Shown in pieces: positions 6,297-10,588 of a stretch of DNA of 10,588 nucleotides. The first letter of the stretch is position 1. Every line of letters starts with the position of its first letter. Position numbers and translations under genes: made by a program. The notes beneath the pieces are model-generated. The model worked only from the letters and a program-made list of their open reading frames with translations. It made no database searches and was not told the DNA's origin. The DNA is from JALHMQ01 sp964616395 (GTDB taxonomy: Bacteria; Pseudomonadota; Gammaproteobacteria; Burkholderiales; Burkholderiaceae_F). The stretch spans positions 1 to 10,588 of the forward strand of contig CAZTUT010000101.1 in the NCBI GenBank assembly GCA_964616395.1. The letters run 5' to 3'.

Positions 6297-6788
6297 ATGG
6301 TCAAGAAACTCAAGGCCCTTGCCAAGTCCAGCGCTGGCGATAGCCAACTCGCCGATGCGATCAAGGACTCGGCACAGCAGATCTGGCTGGCCGGTCTCGG
6401 CGCGTTTTCCAAGGCGCAGGAAGAAGGTCAGAAGGTCTTCAACGCCCTGGTCAAGGAAGGCAATTCGATCCAGAAGCGCACGATGCGCGTGACGGAAGAC
6501 AAGATGAATGAAGTGACGAGCCGCGTCGGCAAGCTGGCTGGCGGCTTCCAGAAGCAGGCCACCGGCACCTGGGACAAGCTGGAGACTGTCTTCGAAGAGC
6601 GCGTCGAGCGCGCGCTGACGCGCCTGGGCGTGCCGACCAACAAGGAAATCACCGAGCTGACCGAGCGCGTCGAAAAACTGACTGCAAGCGTTCAGAAGCT
6701 GTCGGGGGCCAAGCCGGTTGCCCGTACTCGCAAGCCGGCCGCGCCGCGCAAGCGCGCCGCGACACCGGCTCGTAAGGCGTCTGCCTGA
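6297..6788 (+). CDS. Phasin family protein (PhaF/PhaI type, polyhydroxyalkanoate granule-associated)
   Basis: The product is 163 residues. The segment IWLAGLGAFSKAQEEGQKVF (29-48), continuing with NALVKEG, is the signature of PhaF/PhaI granule-associated proteins. Such proteins coat storage granules with an amphipathic helix, and some modulate granule number and segregation. The middle (about 56-110) is helical. Residues 111-135 hold a short leucine-type heptad (ITELTERVEKL) likely to mediate oligomerisation. The tail, 138-163, has nine Lys/Arg among Ala and Pro and no acidic residue. This is a short version of the histone H1-like DNA-binding tail of Pseudomonas PhaF. It may tether granules to the nucleoid. 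The protein is cytoplasmic with no signal peptide. The gene leads a same-strand series with the patatin and TetR genes and is divergent from the SDR gene. Confidence 0.9.
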   Translation: MVKKLKALAKSSAGDSQLADAIKDSAQQIWLAGLGAFSKAQEEGQKVFNALVKEGNSIQKRTMRVTEDKMNEVTSRVGKLAGGFQKQATGTWDKLETVFEERVERALTRLGVPTNKEITELTERVEKLTASVQKLSGAKPVARTRKPAAPRKRAATPARKASA

Positions 6789-6889
6789 GATCGCATCGCG
6801 GGCAGACCGGGCACGGCGGGGCGCTGGCGCCTGGCGTGGACCGGCACCTGCCTGCGTTCGATTGACGCTCGACTGATCGCCGACACCGA

Positions 6890-8164
6890 ATGGCATCAAA
6901 GGCGCCCCGGGTTCGAAGCAAGCGCAAGGTTGCGAGTCACCCGCCCGCAACCCGGGTGCCGCGGATCGGGCTGGCGCTGGCGGGCGGTGGGCCGCTTGGC
7001 GCCATTTACGAGATCGGCGCGCTGGCCGCGCTGAGCGAGTCGCTGCGAGGCATCGACTTCAATCACGCCGACGTCTACGTCGGCGTCAGCGCGGGCGCCT
7101 TCATCGCGGCAGGACTGGTCAACGGCATCACGCCGCACCAGATGTCGCGGCTGTTCATCGAGGGCCATCGCAACGCGGACCGCTTCGATCCGGCGATCCT
7201 GCTGCGGCCCGCGCTGCGCGAGTACTGGGAGCGGCTGCGCTCGCTGCCCCCGCTGGCGGCTCAGGCCGCCTGGAACTACGTGGTTCGGCCCGGCAACCTG
7301 ATGGGCTCGATCGAGCGCCTCGGCCGCGCCATCCCCACCGGCATGTTCAGCGGCGCCGAAGTCGACCGCTACCTGAAGCGCGTGTTCGACCAGCCGGGCC
7401 GAAGCAACGACTTCCGCCAGCTTCCGCATAAGCTGTACCTGGTTGCCACCGATCTGGATACCGGCGAGTCCGTTCCCTTCGGTGCGCCGGGCACCGAGCA
7501 CGTGCCGATCTCCACCGCCGTGCAGGCGTCGGCCGCATTGCCGGGCGTGTTCCCACCGGTCAAGATCGACGGCAGCTATTTCGTCGATGGCGCGCTGCGT
7601 AAGACTTTGCATGCATCGGTCGCGCTCGACCACGACATCGACCTGCTGTTCTGCCTGAATCCGCTGGTGCCGTACGACTCGCGGCCAACCCACCGGGCGC
7701 GCGACCGCGATCACCGGCTCGGCAAGCTGGTCGAAGGCGGCCTGCCGGTCGTGCTGGCGCAGACCTACCGGTCGATCATCCATTCGCGGCTCGACACCGG
7801 AATGGAACGCTACAAGACCGTGTACCCCGATACCGACATCGTGCTGTTCGAGCCGAACCGCTCCGATGCCGACATGTTCTTCACCAACCTGTTTTCGTAT
7901 TCGAGCCGGCGCCGGCTGTGCGAACACGCCTATCAGAAGACGCGTCACGAGCTGTGGGAGCGCCGGCACGATCTGGCGCCGAGGCTGGCGCGCCACGGCA
8001 TTTCGATCGATGTCGACGTGCTGCGCGACGAGTCGATGTCACTGGTCAAGAGCATCCGGCGCCAGCGCGAAGGGCTGTTCGAGCTGCGCGGTGCGGACGC
8101 CACGCGGCAGTTACGGCATACGCTCGACGACCTGGACCGCTACCTGCGCCACGTCTACGCGTGA
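6890..8164 (+). CDS. Patatin-like phospholipase (lipid acyl hydrolase)
   Basis: The product is 424 residues. The patatin Ser-Asp dyad is intact: oxyanion loop GGGPLG at 32-37, nucleophile elbow GVSAG with Ser67, and DGA with Asp233. It should hydrolyse acyl chains from phospholipids or neutral lipids, with no separate histidine needed. The first 15 residues are basic (Lys/Arg-rich) and there is no signal peptide, so a cytoplasmic or peripheral membrane location is likely. The C-terminal part, about 300-424, is Arg-rich and helical and lies beyond the core domain. The start is constrained because an in-frame TGA at 6863-6865 lies 27 nt upstream and no other ATG, GTG or TTG intervenes. The Shine-Dalgarno is weak. 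It sits 101 nt after the phasin gene, so lipid or granule turnover is a reasonable inferred role. ExoU-like toxin activity is unlikely given this context. Confidence 0.87.
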   Translation: MASKAPRVRSKRKVASHPPATRVPRIGLALAGGGPLGAIYEIGALAALSESLRGIDFNHADVYVGVSAGAFIAAGLVNGITPHQMSRLFIEGHRNADRFDPAILLRPALREYWERLRSLPPLAAQAAWNYVVRPGNLMGSIERLGRAIPTGMFSGAEVDRYLKRVFDQPGRSNDFRQLPHKLYLVATDLDTGESVPFGAPGTEHVPISTAVQASAALPGVFPPVKIDGSYFVDGALRKTLHASVALDHDIDLLFCLNPLVPYDSRPTHRARDRDHRLGKLVEGGLPVVLAQTYRSIIHSRLDTGMERYKTVYPDTDIVLFEPNRSDADMFFTNLFSYSSRRRLCEHAYQKTRHELWERRHDLAPRLARHGISIDVDVLRDESMSLVKSIRRQREGLFELRGADATRQLRHTLDDLDRYLRHVYA

Positions 8165-8206
8165 TGCGAGGCCAGCGGTCAGCGCCCCGCAGCCGCGGCG
8201 CGCACG

Positions 8207-8223
8207 CATAATGCGCAAGCGCA
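8207..8223 (+). promoter_or_regulatory. Candidate promoter -10 box abutting a 12-bp palindrome upstream of the TetR gene
   Basis: CATAAT (8207-8212) matches the sigma70 -10 consensus at five of six bases. It shares its last base with the palindrome TGCGCAAGCGCA (8212-8223). A GCGCA at 8200-8204 adds a further inverted half-site. No good -35 is seen at 17 nt. The position, 33-49 nt before the ATG, fits TetR autorepression. The assignment is inference. Confidence 0.35.
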
Positions 8224-8255
8224 CAACCTGAGAGCCCGACCACGGGCGCCTGTCC

Positions 8256-8927
8256 ATGGAACGCAAGCCGCCGCGCCGTACCCGCGAACGCATCCTCGAT
8301 CTGTCGCTGCGTCTGTTCAACGACTTCGGCGAGCCCAATGTCAACACCACGCTGATTGCCGAGCAGATGGCGATCTCGCCGGGAAACCTGTACTACCACT
8401 TCAAGAACAAGGACGACATCATCGAGAGCATCTTCCAGCAGTTCGAGCGCGAGCTCGACAAGCTGCTGGCGGTGCCCAAGTCGAACCAGGGCCAGCGGCC
8501 GCCCAACGTCGAGGATGCGTGGCTGTTCCTGCACATGCTGTTCGAGCTGATCTGGAAGTACCGCTTCTTCTACCGCGACCTGAACAACCTGCTGATCAAC
8601 AGCCGCAAGCTGGAGATGCGCTTCAAGTCGCTGCTGGGCGAAAAGGTGGCGATGGCGCGCTGGCTGTGCAACGGCCTGGCGCAACGCGGCGAGCTGAAGG
8701 CGGGCAAGGCCGAGATCGAAGCACTGGCGACCAACATGGTGGTGGTGGCCACCTATTGGGTCTCGTATCAGTATGTGCTCGACCCACGCCACTTTTCCGA
8801 GCCCGAAGTGATCGGCCAGGCGGTATCGCGCGGCTGCTATCAGGTGCTGGCATTGACGGCACCCTATCTGGTCGGTGACGCGCGCGCGCTGTTCGAGCGG
8901 CTGGCCGCGGCCTACCTGAGCCCCTGA
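8256..8927 (+). CDS. TetR/AcrR family transcriptional regulator
   Basis: The product is 223 residues. The N-terminal domain is a clear TetR helix-turn-helix: RERILDLSLRLFNDFG at about 10-25, then TTLIAEQMAISPGNLYYHFK (31-50) and NKDDII. The C-terminal ligand domain contains KYRFFYRDLNNLL at about 101-113, resembling the bacterial TetR group with a conserved FFYRD segment. Its ligand cannot be read from sequence. Acyl-CoA-type ligands are common for TetR proteins near lipid genes, and PhaD, a TetR protein, sits beside phaF and phaI in Pseudomonas. The start is fixed because an in-frame TGA at 8229-8231 precedes it closely. The likely targets are its own promoter and the phasin/SDR spacer. The gene lies 91 nt after the patatin gene. 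Confidence 0.9.
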   Translation: MERKPPRRTRERILDLSLRLFNDFGEPNVNTTLIAEQMAISPGNLYYHFKNKDDIIESIFQQFERELDKLLAVPKSNQGQRPPNVEDAWLFLHMLFELIWKYRFFYRDLNNLLINSRKLEMRFKSLLGEKVAMARWLCNGLAQRGELKAGKAEIEALATNMVVVATYWVSYQYVLDPRHFSEPEVIGQAVSRGCYQVLALTAPYLVGDARALFERLAAAYLSP

Positions 8928-9013
8928 GCGAGCGCGTTGCGATCTTCAGGGCACAATCATCGACCGTTCGAACCCGCCCCCGGAAACAGGACCGACCAAG
9001 GAGAGCCGCGATC

Positions 9014-9793
9014 ATGGCGAAGAGCTGGGCCAAGTTCCCCTACACCGACAAGAAGTACCTGCAGACCGCTGCGACGCTGAAGAAGCACTGGGATCGCCTG
9101 CACCGGGGCGACGCGGAGCCCTATCCCAAGGACGATGCGGTGGTCGACGCATGGATCGCCTTCCATGCCGGCGACTTCCAGAAGGCCGCCGAGCTCGGCC
9201 TGAAGGCCGGCGGTGCGGGAATCGTGGTAGCGAACAAGGCCACGTCGATCTACGCCAACTACCTCGAAGAAAACGACAAGACCAAGCTGGCACTGTTCGA
9301 GCAGGTGGCCGAGCGCGCCGAGCAGCAGCAGGCCGCTGAGCCGAAGAATGCCAACGCGTTCTACTGGCATGCGTACGCCCTGGGCCGCTATGCCCAGGGC
9401 ATCAGCATCGCCAAGGCGCTGGCGGCCGGCATCGGCGGGCGCGTCAAGACATCGCTCGAGACCGCACTGAAGCTTGCGCCCAAGCATGCCGATGCGCATA
9501 TTGGACTGGGTACGTACCACGCCGAGATCATCGACAAGGTCGGCGCCATGGTCGGCGGCCTGACCTACGGCGCGAAGAAAGACACCGGTCTCAAGCACTT
9601 CGACACCGCGCTCAAGCTCAACCCGGATTCGGCCATCGCTCGCATCGAGATGGCCAACGGCCTGGTGATGCTCGACGGCAAGAAGGCGCTCGCCAAGGCG
9701 GAGGCCCTCTATGCCGAGGCGGCCGCCTGCGAACCGCTCGATGCGATGGAACGGCTCGACGTCGAACTGGCGCGCGCCGAACTCGAAGACTGA
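9014..9793 (+). CDS. Tetratricopeptide-repeat-like protein of unknown function
   Basis: The product is 259 residues, soluble, with no signal peptide or membrane helix. Helical hairpins with TPR spacing are visible at about 43-66 (AWIAFHAGDFQKAAELGLKAG), 144-172 (SLETALKLAPKHADAHIGLG) and 182-210 (HFDTALKLNPDSAIARIEMA). A last pair lies at about 214-256. The central part (115-180) is Gly- and Ala-rich and includes GRYAQGISIAKALAAGIGG. The general pattern recalls the TPR-like region of RMDN-type proteins, but that comparison is tentative. TPR folds usually bind protein partners. No enzyme motif is seen. The start is well supported by AAGGAG at 8998-9003. It follows the TetR gene by 86 nt and ends before a terminator-like hairpin, so it could be the last gene of the phasin-led run or separate from it. 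Confidence 0.75.
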   Translation: MAKSWAKFPYTDKKYLQTAATLKKHWDRLHRGDAEPYPKDDAVVDAWIAFHAGDFQKAAELGLKAGGAGIVVANKATSIYANYLEENDKTKLALFEQVAERAEQQQAAEPKNANAFYWHAYALGRYAQGISIAKALAAGIGGRVKTSLETALKLAPKHADAHIGLGTYHAEIIDKVGAMVGGLTYGAKKDTGLKHFDTALKLNPDSAIARIEMANGLVMLDGKKALAKAEALYAEAAACEPLDAMERLDVELARAELED

Positions 9794-9819
9794 TCGCCGA
9801 AGCGGACGGCCCGATCGAT

Positions 9820-9844
9820 CGCCGGTGCCGCACGGCCGGCGTTT
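9820..9844 (+). terminator. Probable intrinsic terminator after the TPR-like gene
   Basis: CGCCGG (9820-9825) pairs with CCGGCG (9836-9841). Two more pairs may form inside (CC 9828-9829 with GG 9834-9835) after a 2-nt bulge. TTT (9842-9844) follows directly. It begins 27 nt after the stop codon. The T run is short for an intrinsic terminator. Confidence 0.5.
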
Positions 9845-9914
9845 CATGCCGTCTCGGACGCGGTTGGTCGCTTTGCGCAAGCCCGCGCGATCAGCCCGGC
9901 TACGCTGCGCCTCC

Positions 9915-10588
9915 ATGAGTACTTCCCGCCCTCCTGCCTGCGCAGCCGCGACCCGCTGCACGATGCGCCACTGGTCAGTGCTGGCTGCAACGGCGGCGGT
10001 TCTCGGCTTGTCAGCGCTGTCATGGCCCCTCGAGTCAGCGGCCCAGGCGAGCCCGGCAACGACTGCCTGCCGGCTCAAGGGCATCGAGCGCGAAGTCCGC
10101 TGCGGATCGGTCAGCGTGCCGGAGAATCCCGATGCAACCGGTGGCCGGCAGATCGACATCCACTTCGCCGTCGTTCCGGCGCAGGCGCGGATCAAGGAGC
10201 CCGACCCGCTGTTCGTGCTGGCGGGCGGACCGGGCCAGTCGGCGATCCAGATCGCGGGCCAGATGCAGGCGGTGCTGGCACGTATCAACGCGCGACGCGA
10301 CATCGTCTTCATCGACCAGCGCGGAACCGGCCGCTCCAATGCGCTGCACTGCGACGCGCCCGTCGCTGCAGCGAGACTCAGCGAACTGGCCGACCTGCGC
10401 GGCGCCATCGACCGGCTGACCGCCTGCGTTCAGGCAACCGAGAAGGATGCGGATCCGCGCCAGTACGCCACCTGGATCGCCGTGCGCGACTTCGATGCGG
10501 TCCGCGCCCGACTCGGCGCCGACAAGATCAACCTCTGGGGCGGCTCGTATGGGACGCGTGCGGCGCTTGAATACCTGCGCCAGTTTCC
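9915..10588 (+). CDS. Secreted alpha/beta hydrolase, S33/TAP-like (N-terminal part, cut by window end)
   Basis: The frame is open from ATG 9915 to the window edge, 224 codons seen. A signal peptide is present: basic start, hydrophobic core at about 21-35, and an AAQA site near residue 45. The hydrolase then begins with paired cysteines Cys52 and Cys63. Motifs are AGGPGQS (103-109, the oxyanion-side GGPG of prolyl aminopeptidases), DQRGTGRS (134-141), and the nucleophile elbow GGSYGTR with Ser211. These point to family S33, the tripeptidyl aminopeptidase/proline iminopeptidase group, exported to the periplasm or outside. The Asp and His of the triad lie beyond the window. ATG 9963 (codon 17) is an alternative start giving a more typical signal peptide length. 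Neither start has a Shine-Dalgarno. Confidence 0.85.
   Translation, partial: MSTSRPPACAAATRCTMRHWSVLAATAAVLGLSALSWPLESAAQASPATTACRLKGIEREVRCGSVSVPENPDATGGRQIDIHFAVVPAQARIKEPDPLFVLAGGPGQSAIQIAGQMQAVLARINARRDIVFIDQRGTGRSNALHCDAPVAAARLSELADLRGAIDRLTACVQATEKDADPRQYATWIAVRDFDAVRARLGADKINLWGGSYGTRAALEYLRQF

Noticed and set aside
1342..6809. Shared 10-mer GGGCAGACCG at 1342-1351 and 6800-6809, suggesting a dispersed repeat
   Set aside because: The flanking sequences do not align, and a 10-base match is weak evidence in GC-rich DNA.
6896..7996. Antisense open frame of 366 codons under the patatin gene
   Set aside because: The patatin frame carries the complete dyad and oxyanion loop. The antisense product shows no recognisable fold.
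8234..8247. Small hairpin GCCCG-acca-CGGGC just before the TetR start
   Set aside because: Five base pairs in GC-rich DNA are expected by chance; no other support for a riboregulator.
8937..8957. TTGCGA and CACAAT as a promoter for the TPR-like gene
   Set aside because: The spacer is only 9 nt, too short for sigma70 recognition.
8957..10408. Long antisense open frame of 483 codons
   Set aside because: It overlaps the TPR-like gene and the secreted hydrolase, both of which have clear family motifs. Its translation is low-complexity Arg/Gly/Ala without motifs, as expected from the antisense of GC-rich genes.

Overview
The window is GC-rich, densely coded chromosomal DNA. Three features together suggest a Betaproteobacterium, most likely of the Burkholderiales: a PhaF/PhaI-type phasin with a Lys/Ala/Pro tail, a periplasmic peptide-type binding protein, and Ala/Arg-rich proteins with strong G/C-ending codons. 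This is an inference from protein style. No rRNA, tRNA, phage, insertion sequence or CRISPR array is visible.

Layout. (1) Positions 1-1292, plus strand: the C-terminal end of an ABC transporter solute-binding protein, then 12 nt later a membrane-anchored alpha/beta hydrolase. (2) 1378-2139, minus strand: a lipoprotein with two Ig-like repeats, convergent with the hydrolase. (3) 2140-2525: a 386-nt divergent spacer with no convincing gene but with inverted repeats. (4) 2526-3987, plus strand: a six-helix ferric-reductase-like flavocytochrome, followed after 7 nt by a 32-residue single-helix membrane protein. (5) A strong GC hairpin separates this pair from 4049-6061 (minus strand), a two-domain SDR protein resembling alcohol-forming fatty acyl-CoA reductases. 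(6) 6297-8927, plus strand: a phasin, a patatin-like phospholipase and a TetR-family regulator. (7) 9014-9793: a TPR-like protein of unknown role, followed by a terminator-like hairpin. (8) 9915-10588: the start of a secreted S33-type alpha/beta hydrolase, cut by the window end.

How the genes may work together. The central block from 4049 to 8927 reads as a lipid or storage-granule neighbourhood. An SDR that may act on acyl-CoA or acyl aldehydes is divergent from a granule-coating phasin, which is followed by a lipid acyl-hydrolase and a TetR regulator of a kind often linked to acyl-CoA sensing. The SDR/phasin spacer holds a tandem 9-mer overlapping a 16-bp palindromic site. The spacer before the TetR gene holds a -10-like box abutting a 12-bp palindrome. 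Both are plausible operators. No PHA synthase, thiolase or wax-ester synthase lies in the window, so the substrate is not settled.

Most of the window is ordinary accessory metabolism. The least-described items are the 32-residue membrane protein, the SDR/phasin/patatin/TetR grouping with its candidate operators, and the TPR-like protein.
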